Shown piece after piece: positions 41,513 to 51,254 of a stretch of DNA of 64,000 bases (position 1 is the stretch's first letter; each line of letters starts with the position of its first letter). The notes below the pieces were generated by a model. The model was not told where the DNA came from, searched no databases, and saw nothing but the letters and a program-made list of their open reading frames with translations. The DNA comes from Marinobacter santoriniensis NKSG1. Its GTDB lineage: Bacteria; Pseudomonadota; Gammaproteobacteria; Pseudomonadales; Oleiphilaceae. The stretch is from positions 1 through 64,000 of the forward strand of contig NZ_APAT01000003.1 in the NCBI RefSeq assembly GCF_000347775.1, in the 5' to 3' direction. The translations under genes were made by a program, and so were the position numbers.

Positions 41513-43435
41513 TTACTTCACGGCCTTGAGCCGGACGTGTTGAAGACGTTTGGCGATCCGTTCCCGTATGCCCTCTGCGTCCAGTCCGCAATCTGAAAGC
41601 AGCTCGGCATGTTTCCCGTGGTCGATAAACGTGTCCGGCAAGCCCAGCTGCAGAACCGGCTGGGAAACTTCCCGGCCGTTCAGGAACTCCGTCACGGCGC
41701 TGCCGGCGCCGCCGGCCACGACGTTTTCCTCGAGCGTCACCAGCAGGTCATGCTGCTCTGCCAGTTCAAGGACCAGTGCTTCGTCGAGAGGTTTGACGAA
41801 GCGCATGTCCGCTACGGTGGCGTCGAGAGCCTCGGCCGCCTCCAGCGCAGGGGCCAGCAGTGTGCCGAAGTTGAGAATTGCGACGTTGGTGCCTTCCCGA
41901 ACCCGACGGCCCTTGCCCAGCGGAAGCGGGGCAAGAGTCGGTTCTATCTCGGCGCCGGGCCCGGTTCCCCGGGGGTAACGGACGGCGGCGGGACCCTCGA
42001 ACAACATGCCGGTGTGGAGCATTTGCCGGGTTTCATTTTCGTCCGACGGTGTCATGACCACCATGTTGGGAATGCATCGCAGATAGGAAATATCGAACGC
42101 GCCGGCGTGGGTCGGTCCATCCTCACCCACCAGGCCCGCACGATCGATCGCAAACAGAACGTCAAGGTTCTGGATCGCGACGTCATGAATCAGCTGGTCG
42201 TAGCCGCGCTGGAGGAACGTGGAATAGATGGCAACGACAGGCTTGGCTCCGTCGCAGGCAAGCCCTGCGGCGAGGGTGACCGAGTGTTGTTCGGCGATGG
42301 CGACGTCGAAGTAGCGGTCGGGGAAGCGCTGTGAAAAGGCCAGCAGATCCGAGCCCTCACACATGGCCGGCGTGATACCGACAATCCGTTCGTCCTGCTC
42401 CGCCGCGTCGCATAGCCACTGGCCGAACACATTCGCGTACTTGGGGCGTGACGGCGTGCTCTTGACCGGCTCCGGCCGGGTTGGCGGCACCGGTTCGATC
42501 TTGTTGATGGCATGGTAGCCGATCGGATCGGCTTCGGCCGGGGCAAATCCCTTGCCCTTGGTGGTGACCACATGCAGGAACTGGGGACCGTCCAGCTCAC
42601 GGATGTTTTCCAGCGTTTCCACCAGCAGGGGCAGGTCATGACCGTCGATCGGCCCGATGTAGTTGAAACCGAGTTCCTCGAACAGCGTTCCCGGTGCGAT
42701 CATGCCCTTGAAATGCTCTTCGGTCTTTTTCGCCAGTGCCATCAGGTGCGGGGCACCCTGAAGCACCTTCTTGCTGCCATCCCGAACCTGGTTGTAGGTC
42801 CGGCTGGAGAGGAGCTTGGCAAAATAGTTGGACAGTCCGCCCACGTTCCGGGAAATGGACATGTCGTTGTCGTTGAGTACCACCAGCATATTGGCGTGCA
42901 GGTGGCCGGCGTGATTCAGCGCTTCGAACGCCATGCCGGCGGTCATGGCACCATCGCCAATGACGGCAATGCTCTTGCGGCCGGTGTTCTGCATGCGGGC
43001 CGCGATCGCCATGCCCAGGGCTGCGCTGATGGACGTGCTCGAATGCCCCACGCCAAAGGTGTCGTATTCGCTTTCGGCCCTTTTCGGAAAGCCGGCCAGT
43101 CCACCTTTCCTGCGAATCGTGCCCATCTGTTCGCGACGTCCGGTCAGGATCTTGTGAGGATAGGCCTGATGCCCGACGTCCCACACCAGACGGTCTTCCG
43201 GGGTATTGAATACATAGTGCAGGGCCACGGTCAGTTCCAGAACCCCGAGCCCCGCACCGAAATGGCCACCGGTCTGTCCGACCGACCAAAGCAGAAACGC
43301 CCGGAGTTCGCGGGCCAGCTGAGTCAGCTGCTCTGGTGGCAGCTCACGCAATTGTGCCGGTACCTCGATCCGGTCCAGCAGCGGCGTGTTTGGCCTCTGC
43401 AAGGGAATTTCCCTGAATGTATATGTGTCCTGCAT
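41513..43435 (-). CDS. dxs: 1-deoxy-D-xylulose-5-phosphate synthase
   Basis: Thiamine-diphosphate enzyme starting the MEP isoprenoid pathway. From the ATG at 43435 the protein is 640 aa, close to E. coli (620). Features are the [16 protein letters not shown] loop, [12 protein letters not shown], the TPP site [15 protein letters not shown] with its NDN, and the transketolase-type C-terminal domain. An upstream in-frame TTG at 43471 would add 12 residues and is less likely. It is the last gene of the xseB-ispA-dxs operon, an arrangement common in proteobacteria. Confidence 0.96.
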   Translation of the reverse strand: MQDTYTFREIPLQRPNTPLLDRIEVPAQLRELPPEQLTQLARELRAFLLWSVGQTGGHFGAGLGVLELTVALHYVFNTPEDRLVWDVGHQAYPHKILTGRREQMGTIRRKGGLAGFPKRAESEYDTFGVGHSSTSISAALGMAIAARMQNTGRKSIAVIGDGAMTAGMAFEALNHAGHLHANMLVVLNDNDMSISRNVGGLSNYFAKLLSSRTYNQVRDGSKKVLQGAPHLMALAKKTEEHFKGMIAPGTLFEELGFNYIGPIDGHDLPLLVETLENIRELDGPQFLHVVTTKGKGFAPAEADPIGYHAINKIEPVPPTRPEPVKSTPSRPKYANVFGQWLCDAAEQDERIVGITPAMCEGSDLLAFSQRFPDRYFDVAIAEQHSVTLAAGLACDGAKPVVAIYSTFLQRGYDQLIHDVAIQNLDVLFAIDRAGLVGEDGPTHAGAFDISYLRCIPNMVVMTPSDENETRQMLHTGMLFEGPAAVRYPRGTGPGAEIEPTLAPLPLGKGRRVREGTNVAILNFGTLLAPALEAAEALDATVADMRFVKPLDEALVLELAEQHDLLVTLEENVVAGGAGSAVTEFLNGREVSQPVLQLGLPDTFIDHGKHAELLSDCGLDAEGIRERIAKRLQHVRLKAVK

Positions 43436-43511
43436 TTGCTCGGGTCTTTTGGAGTCGTCCAATGAGTTCAAGAATCAGTACCGCAAGTGTGCGCCTTTGG
43501 CGCCGGGTGGT

Positions 43512-44408
43512 TCAATGGGTTCGTGCCACCACAAAGTCCGCCATCGCTCTCAGTGGGTCTGCCTCCGGCCCGAACGCCCGCAGGCTTTCATGGGCGTCGG
43601 ACAGCAGGTCCGACAGATGGCGACGGGCGCCTTCCTGTCCCAGCAGCGCCGGATACGTTGGTTTGGCCCGGGCGGCGTCGGAGCCCTGGGGTTTTCCGAT
43701 GACTTCGGTCGCGCCCTCAATGTCCAGAAGGTCATCCTGAACCTGAAACGCCAGCCCGAGTGATCGCGCGAACGCGGTGAGGGCGTCGAGCGCCGGTTCG
43801 TCCAATTCTGGGGAAACCAGCGCCCCCATGCGAACGCTGGCCTCAATGAGCGCCCCGGTCTTGTGGCGGTGCATGGTTTCAAGCTGCGCGAGGGTCAGTG
43901 TTCGACCCACCGACTCGAGGTCGATCGCCTGGCCGCCCACCATACCCCGATGACCGGAGGCGGCCGCCAGTTCGCGGATCATGGCAAGCCGTGCTTCGGT
44001 GTCCAGCGTGGAGCTCTGTGAAAGCATCTCGAACGCCAGGGCCTGCAGGGCGTCACCGGCAAGAATTGCTGTGGCCTCGTCAAAGGCGATATGGGTCGTG
44101 GGGCGCCCGCGCCGAAGCTCATCGTCATCCATGGCCGGCAGGTCATCGTGGATCAGGGAGTATGCGTGGATGAGTTCTACCGCACACGCCGGCACCAGCG
44201 CCGACTCAAAGGAGCCGCCGACGGCTTTGGCGGCCGCCAGGCAGAGTGCTGGCCGGATTCGTTTGCCGCCACCAAGTACGCTGTAGCGCATGGCTTCCTG
44301 AAGCCGCTCCGATGCGGCCTTCCGGTCGATACAGCGATCCAGCTCCGCATCAACCCGGTCACGGCAACTGTCGAGAAAGCGAGTGGCGTCCAGGGTCTGT
44401 TCGCTCAT
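43512..44408 (-). CDS. ispA: Farnesyl diphosphate synthase (geranyltranstransferase)
   Basis: Condenses dimethylallyl or geranyl diphosphate with IPP to farnesyl diphosphate. The 298-aa prenyltransferase has the first aspartate-rich motif DDLPAMD (88-94) with HIAFDEATAI after it and the second DDLLD (225-229), plus KTGALIEASV. The start overlaps the xseB stop (ATGA), and dxs lies downstream, so three genes of the isoprenoid/ExoVII operon are coupled. Confidence 0.96.
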   Translation of the reverse strand: MSEQTLDATRFLDSCRDRVDAELDRCIDRKAASERLQEAMRYSVLGGGKRIRPALCLAAAKAVGGSFESALVPACAVELIHAYSLIHDDLPAMDDDELRRGRPTTHIAFDEATAILAGDALQALAFEMLSQSSTLDTEARLAMIRELAAASGHRGMVGGQAIDLESVGRTLTLAQLETMHRHKTGALIEASVRMGALVSPELDEPALDALTAFARSLGLAFQVQDDLLDIEGATEVIGKPQGSDAARAKPTYPALLGQEGARRHLSDLLSDAHESLRAFGPEADPLRAMADFVVARTH

Positions 44409-44662
44409 CAGTCGGCGTCATCCGCAGAGAAGGGGCGTGTTTCCAGAGTGCCGTCGCTGTTCTCTACCAGCTGATCGACGCGTTGTTCGGCACTTTTCAG
44501 TGCCTGCTGGCACTCCCTGGTCAGTTTGACCCCGCGCTCGAAGGCAGTCAGAGACTGCTCCAGCGACAACTCGCCCTGTTCCAGATCCCGGACCAGCTTT
44601 TCCAGCTCATCCAGTGATTTTTCGAAGTCGGCAAGGGATGTGGTGTCTTTTTCACCGGCCAT
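44408..44662 (-). CDS. xseB: Exodeoxyribonuclease VII small subunit
   Basis: Small helical subunit of exonuclease VII, which degrades single-stranded DNA; several copies bind the large XseA subunit. The 84-aa protein has the family core [20 protein letters not shown] and [15 protein letters not shown] (about residues 13-47). A short acidic C-terminus follows. It is first gene of xseB-ispA-dxs. xseA is not in this window. Confidence 0.94.
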   Translation of the reverse strand: MAGEKDTTSLADFEKSLDELEKLVRDLEQGELSLEQSLTAFERGVKLTRECQQALKSAEQRVDQLVENSDGTLETRPFSADDAD

Positions 44663-44714
44663 CAGGCCCTCCGGTCGGGTGCAGAATTTCGCGGATTATA
44701 TCAGAGCCGGAGCG

Positions 44715-45488
44715 CTATCGCTGCCAGTCAAAGCGTTGGCAGCCGGCTTTTGCCGCGCCTGGTCCCCAATTCTGTTCGGTCACCCGGATATTCCCGCTGC
44801 GGGAGACGGTAACGACGGTGGTGGCCCGGGTGCCGTAGTCGTCGCCCACGATAAACGGGGACGACAGGAAGCGTTCCGTGGCAAGACCAACCCCGGTATC
44901 CGGGAGAAAACGGTCCGGCGCGGGTTCGGAGTCCTGGAGTCGCGCAATCAGTTGCTGATGCAGTGCATCTGCGTCTTCATCGGCGGTTTCCACAATCCGG
45001 TCGACGGCCTGTCGAAGCCTTAGCAGTTTGGGCCAGGGTGTTTGCAGCAGGTGATTGCTCAGGCCGTAGGTGCCCCGGTGCAGGTGCCGGCCGGGGTGCG
45101 CGTCCCGGTTGCTGAAATACCAGCCACTCTGTTGATTCAACTGGATCAGGTTGAAGCCGGCGTAGCGGTCGGGATCGCTTGCCAGAGAACGGAACAGCTC
45201 TGAGCGCTGCTCTTCCAGTGCTCTCAGCGGAAGTTCGCCGCGGGTGGATCGCCCCGCCTCCGGCGTGCCCTCGCGTACGTTGGTTACGGCCGATACCTCT
45301 CCATCCGGAGTGATCGCGAGCCAGGTTCCTCCGGCCTGACGATCCCGCCCGGCAAGAATCCGCAGCCCGGAGTCCGATGTCCACCAGGCCATCGGATCTG
45401 TCGGGCGATGAAAGAATTCGTCCCGGTTGGCGGCCACCACGAGTGGAAAATGGGGGTTCTGGCCCAGGCAGAATGTGATCAGACACAT
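44715..45488 (-). CDS. NRDE-family protein (Tango2-like)
   Basis: A 257-aa NRDE-domain protein starting MCLITFCLGQ, with VVAANRDEFFHRPTDPM (the signature NRDE) and NLIQLNQQSGWYFSNRD. The family includes eukaryotic TANGO2; its bacterial function is not established, though an N-terminal Cys suggests an Ntn-hydrolase-like fold. The longer frame to 45632 is rejected because its N-terminus overlaps the divergent TauE gene and does not resemble the family. The start codon at 45488 abuts the permease gene's upstream region. Confidence 0.8.
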   Translation of the reverse strand: MCLITFCLGQNPHFPLVVAANRDEFFHRPTDPMAWWTSDSGLRILAGRDRQAGGTWLAITPDGEVSAVTNVREGTPEAGRSTRGELPLRALEEQRSELFRSLASDPDRYAGFNLIQLNQQSGWYFSNRDAHPGRHLHRGTYGLSNHLLQTPWPKLLRLRQAVDRIVETADEDADALHQQLIARLQDSEPAPDRFLPDTGVGLATERFLSSPFIVGDDYGTRATTVVTVSRSGNIRVTEQNWGPGAAKAGCQRFDWQR

Positions 45489-45580
45489 GAACGGAGTCGA
45501 CTCCAGAGAACGTGAGGTTGGGGAATGAACTTGCCACGAACGGTGTGTATCATACCAGCCTTGTTTTCTTCTGGGCGTAT

Positions 45581-46384
45581 ATGACGATGACCCTGGTAAC
45601 CGTATTCGCATTATACATGGCGCTTGGCGCACTGGCCGGGATCATGGCGGGCCTGTTCGGCATCGGGGGCGGCCTGATCATCGTGCCGGTCCTCATCTTC
45701 AGTTTCGGTGTGCAGGGGATCAGCCCGGACGTCGCAGCGCATCTGGCTGTCGGTACCTCCCTGGCAACCATCGTCTTTACGTCGCTGTCGTCAATCCGCT
45801 CCCACCACAATCACGGTGCGGTGCGCTGGGATATTTTCCGGCCAATGACCGTGGGCATCGTTCTGGGTGCGATCGCCGGGGCCTGGACGGCCGCCTTCCT
45901 CAGTGGCCGCGCTCTGCAGTTGATTATCGGCGTGTTTGCCATCCTGGTGGCGCTGAAAATGTATCTGGAGGTGAACCCGAAGCCCTCCCGGGACATCCCC
46001 GGAACCGGCGGGCTTGGAGCCGCTGGTGTCGGTATCGGCTGGGCCTCTGCCATCTTCGGGATCGGCGGCGGTACGCTGACGGTGCCCTACCTGAGCTGGT
46101 GTAACGTGCGCATGCAGAATGCAGTCGGCACCTCCGCTGCCTGTGGGCTGCCGATCGCCCTGTCCGGAGCGCTGGGCAACATCTGGACCGGCTGGCAGGA
46201 TCCGAACCTGCCGGACTACAGTGTCGGATTCATTTATCTGCCGGCGCTGGTCGGTATTATCCTGACCAGCGTGCTCTTTGCACGGGTGGGCGCAAATCTT
46301 GCCCACCGCCTGAATGCCAGAATTCTCAAACGTATTTTTGCCACCGTGCTCCTGATCGTGGGGCTCCGTTTCCTCCTGAGTTGA
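45581..46384 (+). CDS. Sulfite exporter TauE/SafE-family permease
   Basis: A 267-aa membrane protein with about eight helices and the two TauE/SafE repeats, [19 protein letters not shown] in the first and [16 protein letters not shown] in the second. Members export sulfite, sulfoacetate or other organosulfur anions; the substrate here is unknown. Two in-frame ATGs (45581, 45587) could be used, and the upstream frame from 45512 is not membrane-like. It is divergent from the NRDE gene and 10 bp from lgt, so it may be co-transcribed with lgt. Confidence 0.88.
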   Translation: MTMTLVTVFALYMALGALAGIMAGLFGIGGGLIIVPVLIFSFGVQGISPDVAAHLAVGTSLATIVFTSLSSIRSHHNHGAVRWDIFRPMTVGIVLGAIAGAWTAAFLSGRALQLIIGVFAILVALKMYLEVNPKPSRDIPGTGGLGAAGVGIGWASAIFGIGGGTLTVPYLSWCNVRMQNAVGTSAACGLPIALSGALGNIWTGWQDPNLPDYSVGFIYLPALVGIILTSVLFARVGANLAHRLNARILKRIFATVLLIVGLRFLLS

Positions 46385-46394
46385 CAGGTCTCTG

Positions 46395-47183
46395 ATGATC
46401 AAATATCCGCAGTTCGATCCCATTGCCGTCTCCCTCGGCCCGCTGAAGATCCACTGGTACGGGCTGATGTATCTGCTTGGCTTCCTGGCCGGCTGGTGGC
46501 TCGGGCGGTTACGCACCCGCAAGCCCTGGTCTCCGATCAACGAAGAACAGATGGGGGACCTCCTGTTTTACCTGGCACTCGGCGTGATTCTCGGTGGCCG
46601 GGTGGGCTATGTCCTGTTCTACAATTTCGACCTGTTCCTCGCCGACCCGCTCTGGTTGTTCCGGGTCTGGGAAGGCGGAATGTCCTTCCATGGCGGATTG
46701 CTCGGGGTGATGCTCGCCATGTGGTGGTATGGCCGCAAAGTCGATGCCGGATTCTGGCGCATTGCCGATTTCGTCGCGCCGCTCGTCCCCATCGGCCTCG
46801 GTGCGGGCCGGATCGGCAACTTTATCAACGGCGAACTCTGGGGCAAGCCCACGGATGTGCCCTGGGCCATGGTCTTTCCCAAGGCACCGGACGCTCTGGC
46901 GCGGCACCCGTCCCAGCTCTATCAGTTTGCACTTGAAGGGGTTGCCCTGTTCCTCATCCTCTGGTGGTTCTCGGCCAAACCCAGGCCTAGGATGGCGGTA
47001 TCCGGTCTCTTCCTGCTTTGCTATGGCATATTCCGTTTTCTTGTGGAGTTCGTCCGGCAGCCGGATCCCCAGCTCGGGTACCTGGCCTTCAACTGGCTGA
47101 CCATGGGGCAGGTACTGTCTGCGCCCATGATCCTTGCCGGCGCCATTCTCATTGCTATCGCTTACCGGAGACATTCGGCATGA
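46395..47183 (+). CDS. lgt: Prolipoprotein diacylglyceryl transferase
   Basis: Transfers diacylglycerol from phosphatidylglycerol to the lipobox cysteine of prolipoproteins. The 262-aa protein has seven predicted helices and the signature [13 protein letters not shown], plus HGGLLG and [14 protein letters not shown]. It overlaps thyA by 4 bp (ATGA), the same pairing as in E. coli. The organism uses lipoproteins (LpoA above), which makes lgt an expected gene. Confidence 0.96.
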   Translation: MIKYPQFDPIAVSLGPLKIHWYGLMYLLGFLAGWWLGRLRTRKPWSPINEEQMGDLLFYLALGVILGGRVGYVLFYNFDLFLADPLWLFRVWEGGMSFHGGLLGVMLAMWWYGRKVDAGFWRIADFVAPLVPIGLGAGRIGNFINGELWGKPTDVPWAMVFPKAPDALARHPSQLYQFALEGVALFLILWWFSAKPRPRMAVSGLFLLCYGIFRFLVEFVRQPDPQLGYLAFNWLTMGQVLSAPMILAGAILIAIAYRRHSA

Positions 47184-48019
47184 AAGCCTACCTTGACCTG
47201 ATGCAAGACGTCGTCGACAACGGTTTCGACAAGGGCGATCGCACCGGTGTGGGGACTCGCTCGGTGTTTGGGCGTCAGCTTCGCTTCAATCTCCAGGAGG
47301 GTTTTCCTCTGGTGACGACCAAGAAAGTCCACCTGAGGAGCATCATTTACGAGCTGCTGTGGTTCCTGCGTGGATCGACGGACAACAATTGGCTGAAAGA
47401 GCGGAAAGTGTCCATCTGGAACGAGTGGGCACTGGAAAATGGCGACCTCGGCCCGATCTACGGCAAACAGTGGCGAAGCTGGCAGTGCCCGGATGGCCGG
47501 GTGGTGGATCAGATCAGTGAGGTGATCGACCAGATCCGGACCAAACCCAATTCCCGGCGCTTGATCGTCTCCGCCTGGAACCCCGCGGAACTGCCGGACG
47601 AGTCCATCAGTCCGCAGGACAATGTCCGCGAAGGCCGGATGGCACTGGCTCCGTGTCACTGCCTGTTCCAGTTCTACGTAGCCGACGGCAAGCTCTCCTG
47701 TCAGTTGTACCAGCGCAGTGCCGACCTGTTCCTTGGTGTGCCATTCAATATCGCGTCCTATGCCTTGCTGACCCACATGATCGCCCAGCAGTGTGACCTC
47801 GGCGTGGGTGAGTTTGTGCATACCTTTGGCGACTGTCACCTTTACCAGAACCATCTGACCGACGACATCGTCTTTGAGCAGCTCAAGCGCGAGCCGCGGT
47901 CGTTGCCGAAACTGGTCATCAAGCGCAAGCCCGAAAGCATCTTTGATTACGAACTTGAGGATTTCGAGTTCGAGGGGTATGAGCCGTATCCTGTGATCAA
48001 GGCGCCTATTGCGATCTGA
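47180..48019 (+). CDS. thyA: Thymidylate synthase
   Basis: Makes dTMP from dUMP using methylene-tetrahydrofolate; the dihydrofolate formed is recycled by FolA, encoded just downstream. At 279 aa it is about 15 residues longer than E. coli ThyA, owing to an insertion (about 138-153, [14 protein letters not shown]) before the catalytic APCHCLFQF, whose nucleophile is C159. Other motifs are [15 protein letters not shown] and [17 protein letters not shown]. The upstream frame from 47018 lies inside lgt and is rejected. Confidence 0.96.
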   Translation: MKAYLDLMQDVVDNGFDKGDRTGVGTRSVFGRQLRFNLQEGFPLVTTKKVHLRSIIYELLWFLRGSTDNNWLKERKVSIWNEWALENGDLGPIYGKQWRSWQCPDGRVVDQISEVIDQIRTKPNSRRLIVSAWNPAELPDESISPQDNVREGRMALAPCHCLFQFYVADGKLSCQLYQRSADLFLGVPFNIASYALLTHMIAQQCDLGVGEFVHTFGDCHLYQNHLTDDIVFEQLKREPRSLPKLVIKRKPESIFDYELEDFEFEGYEPYPVIKAPIAI

Positions 48020-48062
48020 CTTTTAGTCTTTAATCGCGGTCCGGTTGTTTCGGCGGTGGCAA

Positions 48063-48166
48063 TGCAGCGGGCGGGGCTTATCGAAAAACGCTATAAATAC
48101 GTCCCTGTACGCTTGGGCTCCGCCATCCATGGCTCCGCACATTTTCGATAAGCCCCGCCCGCTGCA
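48063..48166. repeat. Hairpin repeat copy A (25-bp perfect inverted arms)
   Basis: Arms 48063-48087 and 48142-48166 are perfect inverted repeats (25 bp, outer part GC-rich, inner end AAAA/TTTT) around a 54-base loop. The last 31 bases of the loop (48111-48141, GCTTGGGCTCC...GCTCCGCACA) are identical in reverse orientation to part of copy B, but the arms are unrelated. Probably a genome-wide repeat family; function unknown. Small open frames across it are spurious. Confidence 0.85.
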
Positions 48167-48288
48167 CTGCGTTCGCATTACCGTGATCGACGACCTGAAA
48201 AAGAATAATTGAGTAGCAAATTCGACTTTGAGATCGGGTTGTCAGCAACCTGGGAGTGTGCGCTGGGCGGTTTGCCCCGGGTTGAATC

Positions 48289-48400
48289 GCAAGAGGGTGG
48301 GAAGTGTTGACCAAAAATGTGCGGAGCCATGGATGGCGGAGCCCAAGCCGCGCAGGGATGCCTTGAGGCGTTTTTTGGTCAACACTTCCCGCCCTTTTGC
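48289..48400. repeat. Hairpin repeat copy B (29-bp inverted arms)
   Basis: Arms 48289-48317 and 48372-48400 pair over 29 bp with two G:T-type mismatches; the inner 19 bp (GGGAAGTGTTGACCAAAAA) are perfect. The 54-base loop matches copy A's loop in reverse orientation: 31 identical bases at 48318-48348, with related sequence beyond. Arms differ completely from those of copy A. It lies 53 bp upstream of folA. The 122 bp between the copies show nothing else recognisable. Confidence 0.85.
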
Positions 48401-48453
48401 AGCCCCCAAGTAAGAACTCTTAAAGCCAGACTCCACCGTCAAGAGGACCGGAG

Positions 48454-48966
48454 ATGAGAACAGCTCTGATCGTAGCCATGTCCCGAAACCGGGTCATCGG
48501 CCGGAACAACAAGTTGCCATGGTATCTCCCCGGCGACCTGCGTTACTTCAAGCAGGCGACCATGGGCAAACCCATCATCATGGGGCGTAAAACCTGGGAT
48601 TCCATCGGTCGGCCGTTGCCGGGACGTATGAACGTGGTGATCTCCCGTAATCCGGACTGGGAGGCCCCGGCTGGTACCGTTTCCGCCGCGTCGCTGGATG
48701 ATGCGCTGGTGAAAGCGACAGCCCAGGCTGAGCTGGAAGGGGGAGACGAGGTGATGATCATCGGGGGCGGACAGATTTACGCTGAGGCCCTGCCCAGAGT
48801 CGACCGCATCTACATTACCCAGGTTCATGCCGAGGTGGACGGGGATGCGTTCTTTCCGGAAGTGAACTGGGATGAGTGGGAAGAAATCGGACGGGAGGAT
48901 TTCTCCGCGTCCGATAACAATCCCTACGACTACAGTTTCATCGTTTACCAGCGCCGCACCGCTTAG
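48454..48966 (+). CDS. folA: Dihydrofolate reductase
   Basis: NADPH-dependent reduction of dihydrofolate, pairing with thyA upstream. The 170-aa protein has VAMSRNRVIGRNNKLPWYLPGDL (active-site loop), KPIIMGRKTWDSIG with the DHFR signature, and an IIGGGQIYAEALP cofactor loop. Conserved active-site acid (D in GDLRYF) is present. AGAGGA precedes the start. The stop codon shares two bases with the stop of the convergent helicase gene (48963-48966 overlap). Confidence 0.97.
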   Translation: MRTALIVAMSRNRVIGRNNKLPWYLPGDLRYFKQATMGKPIIMGRKTWDSIGRPLPGRMNVVISRNPDWEAPAGTVSAASLDDALVKATAQAELEGGDEVMIIGGGQIYAEALPRVDRIYITQVHAEVDGDAFFPEVNWDEWEEIGREDFSASDNNPYDYSFIVYQRRTA

Positions 48967-50474
48967 CGGGCGGGGCGCTTGCTCGGGGTTTTGCCGCCTT
49001 TGCCGGCGGGCTTGCCCTTCGGGCCGCCCTTGCGGTGGCCGGGCTTGGCGTCTTTCTTGAAGCCCTTGCCGGGGCCCTTGCGGAAGTTCTTCTTGCCCGG
49101 CGGCGGGCCCTTGCGGTCACGGCGGGGTGCTGCGGAAATCTCCGGCAGCGCTTCTGGTGTTTCCAGCGGCAATGCGCCCGGCTGGGCCATTTCCATCCAG
49201 CACGCCATGGCACCGGCGATCATCGCCATGTCCATATCGTTGCGCTCGGCAATCTCGTCCAGCAGTGCCATCGCCTTGGGCAGCTTGCCGTCTTCGGCGA
49301 ACGCCAGCAGCTGGGTCTCGAACTGCTGTACCCGCATCTTCTGGAGATCGGCAGGAGAGGGCAGTTGGTAAGACTCCATGGGCGAGTTGGTGGCTCGCTC
49401 CAGGGTTCTCAACCAGCTGCGCTCACGCGGTGTGACCAGCAGGATGGCCTTGCCGGCGCGACCGGCACGACCAGTCCGGCCGACCCGGTGAATGTAGGCT
49501 TCGGTGTCGTAAGGCACATCGTAGTTGATCACATGGGTGATCCGGGGCACATCAAGGCCGCGGGCGGCGACGTCGGTAGCAACGATGATGTCCTTCTTGC
49601 CCCGCTTGAGATCTTCCACTGTCTGCTCACGCTGGCGCTGGTTCAGATCGCCATTGAGCGGCGCAACCGCGTGGCCGCGTGCTGACAGCTTTTCAGCCAG
49701 CAGTGTGGTCTCTGCCTTGGTGCGCACAAAAATGATCGACGCGTCGAACGGTTCCACTTCCAGGATGCGGGTGAGCGCGTCCAGTTTGCGTTCGGCGTAG
49801 ACCGGCAGCACAAACTGGGAGATCCGCTCCACGGTGCGGGTTTCGCTCTCGATCCGGACTTCGGTCGCATCCCTCAGATAGGTCTGGGCGACTTTCTTGA
49901 TCTGCGGCGGCATGGTGGCGGAGAACAGTGCGCGCTGGCAGTTCTCGGGGGTTTTCGCCAGGATGGCTTCGACATCATCGATAAAGCCCATACGCAGCAT
50001 TTCGTCGGCTTCGTCCAGCACCAGCGCCTTGAGGCTGTTGAGCTTGAGTGTGCCCTTGCGCAGATGGTCGAGCAATCGGCCCGGCGTACCGACGATGACC
50101 TGGGCACCACGGCGAAGGCCCTTGATCTGGGGGCCGAAGTCCTGGCCACCATAAATGGGAAGCACATGGAACTGCCGGAATTTGCTGGCGTACGTTGTGA
50201 ACGCTTCAGCGACCTGGATGGCCAGTTCCCGTGTCGGGGCCAGCACCAGGATTTGCGGCTCTGCGGTTGAGGCATCGATTCGGCTCAGCAACGGCAGCGC
50301 GAAGGCCGCCGTTTTACCGGTACCGGTCTGGGCAACCCCAAGAAGATGTCGGCCGGCGAGCAGAGCCGGAATGGATTTCGCCTGGATGGGCGAAGGTGTT
50401 TCATAGCCAACGGCGGTGACAGCTTCGAGTACGGCTGCATCCAGCCCCAGGTCGGCAAAGGACGTTTCTGACAT
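48963..50474 (-). CDS. DEAD-box ATP-dependent RNA helicase
   Basis: A 503-aa helicase with all core motifs: Q-motif region, AQTGTGKTAAF (motif I), APTRELA (Ia), TPGRLLDHLRKG (Ib), DEAD (II, VLDEADEML), SAT (III), DVAARGLDVP and HRVGRTGRAGRAG (VI). The C-terminus is a Lys/Gly/Pro-rich tail (about residues 450-503) for RNA binding, with no recognisable RRM-like domain, so it resembles CsdA/RhlE-type enzymes more than DbpA. The start at 50474 (MSETSFADLGLD) is preferred to the longer frame. Substrate RNA unknown. Confidence 0.93.
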   Translation of the reverse strand: MSETSFADLGLDAAVLEAVTAVGYETPSPIQAKSIPALLAGRHLLGVAQTGTGKTAAFALPLLSRIDASTAEPQILVLAPTRELAIQVAEAFTTYASKFRQFHVLPIYGGQDFGPQIKGLRRGAQVIVGTPGRLLDHLRKGTLKLNSLKALVLDEADEMLRMGFIDDVEAILAKTPENCQRALFSATMPPQIKKVAQTYLRDATEVRIESETRTVERISQFVLPVYAERKLDALTRILEVEPFDASIIFVRTKAETTLLAEKLSARGHAVAPLNGDLNQRQREQTVEDLKRGKKDIIVATDVAARGLDVPRITHVINYDVPYDTEAYIHRVGRTGRAGRAGKAILLVTPRERSWLRTLERATNSPMESYQLPSPADLQKMRVQQFETQLLAFAEDGKLPKAMALLDEIAERNDMDMAMIAGAMACWMEMAQPGALPLETPEALPEISAAPRRDRKGPPPGKKNFRKGPGKGFKKDAKPGHRKGGPKGKPAGKGGKTPSKRPAR

Positions 50475-50622
50475 TGATTCACTCGGAATTCGGAGGGCAG
50501 GGCATCGCGGCGCGATGCATGACAAAGGTCACAGTATAGTCACTTTGCGCCGCCTTGGATACGCGCAATGGCGATGCGGGGGTATGCAATTCCCCTGACC
50601 CGGGCGGTTCTGTCCTTGTCCA

Positions 50623-51096
50623 TCACTCGCTGACCGGCAGGGTATGGGTGTTCTTGATCTCGCGCAGGGCGAAGTTGGAGTTTACCTGGGCAATTCCCCT
50701 CAGGGTGAAGATCTTTTCGTTCAGGAACTGGTCGTAGCTGGCCATGTCCGGCACCACAACCCGCAACACGAAGTCGGCATTGCCGGTCACGGCAAAGCAC
50801 TGCAGGACCTCCGGATAGCTGCTGACCTCCCGCTCGATTTCCGCCGTGCTGTCGATGGTGTGTCGCTGCAGGGAGAGATTCACCAGTACGCACAGGCCCT
50901 GGCCCATGGCCTCGGGATCCAGCCGGGCGCTGTATCCCACGATAACGCCGGCTTCTTCCAGGGTTCGTACCCGGCGCCAGCAGGCGGCGGGAGACAGGCC
51001 GACCTGTTCCGCGAGCATCTGGTTGCTGATTCGCCCATCCTGCTGCAAGACATCGAGAATGCGACGGTCCAGTTTGTCGAGGTTGACCTGTTTCAT
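50623..51096 (-). CDS. Lrp/AsnC-family transcriptional regulator
   Basis: A 157-aa regulator with an N-terminal winged helix-turn-helix (LDRRILDVLQQDGRISNQML, VGLSPAACWRRVRTLEEAG) and a C-terminal RAM ligand-binding domain that in this family senses amino acids. It is divergent from the ferredoxin oxidoreductase/aminotransferase genes. A perfect palindrome (51121-51140) and a related half-site (about 51151-51159) lie just upstream of its start, so it probably regulates itself and the aromatic amino acid operon. Confidence 0.93.
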   Translation of the reverse strand: MKQVNLDKLDRRILDVLQQDGRISNQMLAEQVGLSPAACWRRVRTLEEAGVIVGYSARLDPEAMGQGLCVLVNLSLQRHTIDSTAEIEREVSSYPEVLQCFAVTGNADFVLRVVVPDMASYDQFLNEKIFTLRGIAQVNSNFALREIKNTHTLPVSE

Positions 51097-51120
51097 TTGG
51101 TAACACCCATAAATATCAAA

Positions 51121-51140
51121 ACAATATTTCTAAATATTGT
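51121..51140. promoter_or_regulatory. Candidate Lrp-type operator
   Basis: ACAATATTT and AAATATTGT form perfect 9-bp arms separated by two bases, in the 158-bp divergent region. Another half, GAATATTGC, begins about 10 bp away. Typical AT-rich Lrp-family site by form; binding not shown. Confidence 0.5.
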
Positions 51141-51254
51141 CATTTATCAAAGAATATTGCACGTCGTGCTGTCCGCCTGCATGAAAAAGCAAGCACCTTT
51201 GAAGCCCTTCCCTCTAGAATTTTGGTTATAAAATCGACAACCGGAGGGGCGACC

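Noticed and set aside
48063..48400. A two-repeat CRISPR-like array
   Set aside because: Copies are inverted and hairpin-shaped, not direct repeats with regular spacers, and no cas gene is near.
48078..48442. Short open frames across the thyA-folA gap
   Set aside because: They run through the inverted-repeat elements; no ribosome-binding site or homology seen.
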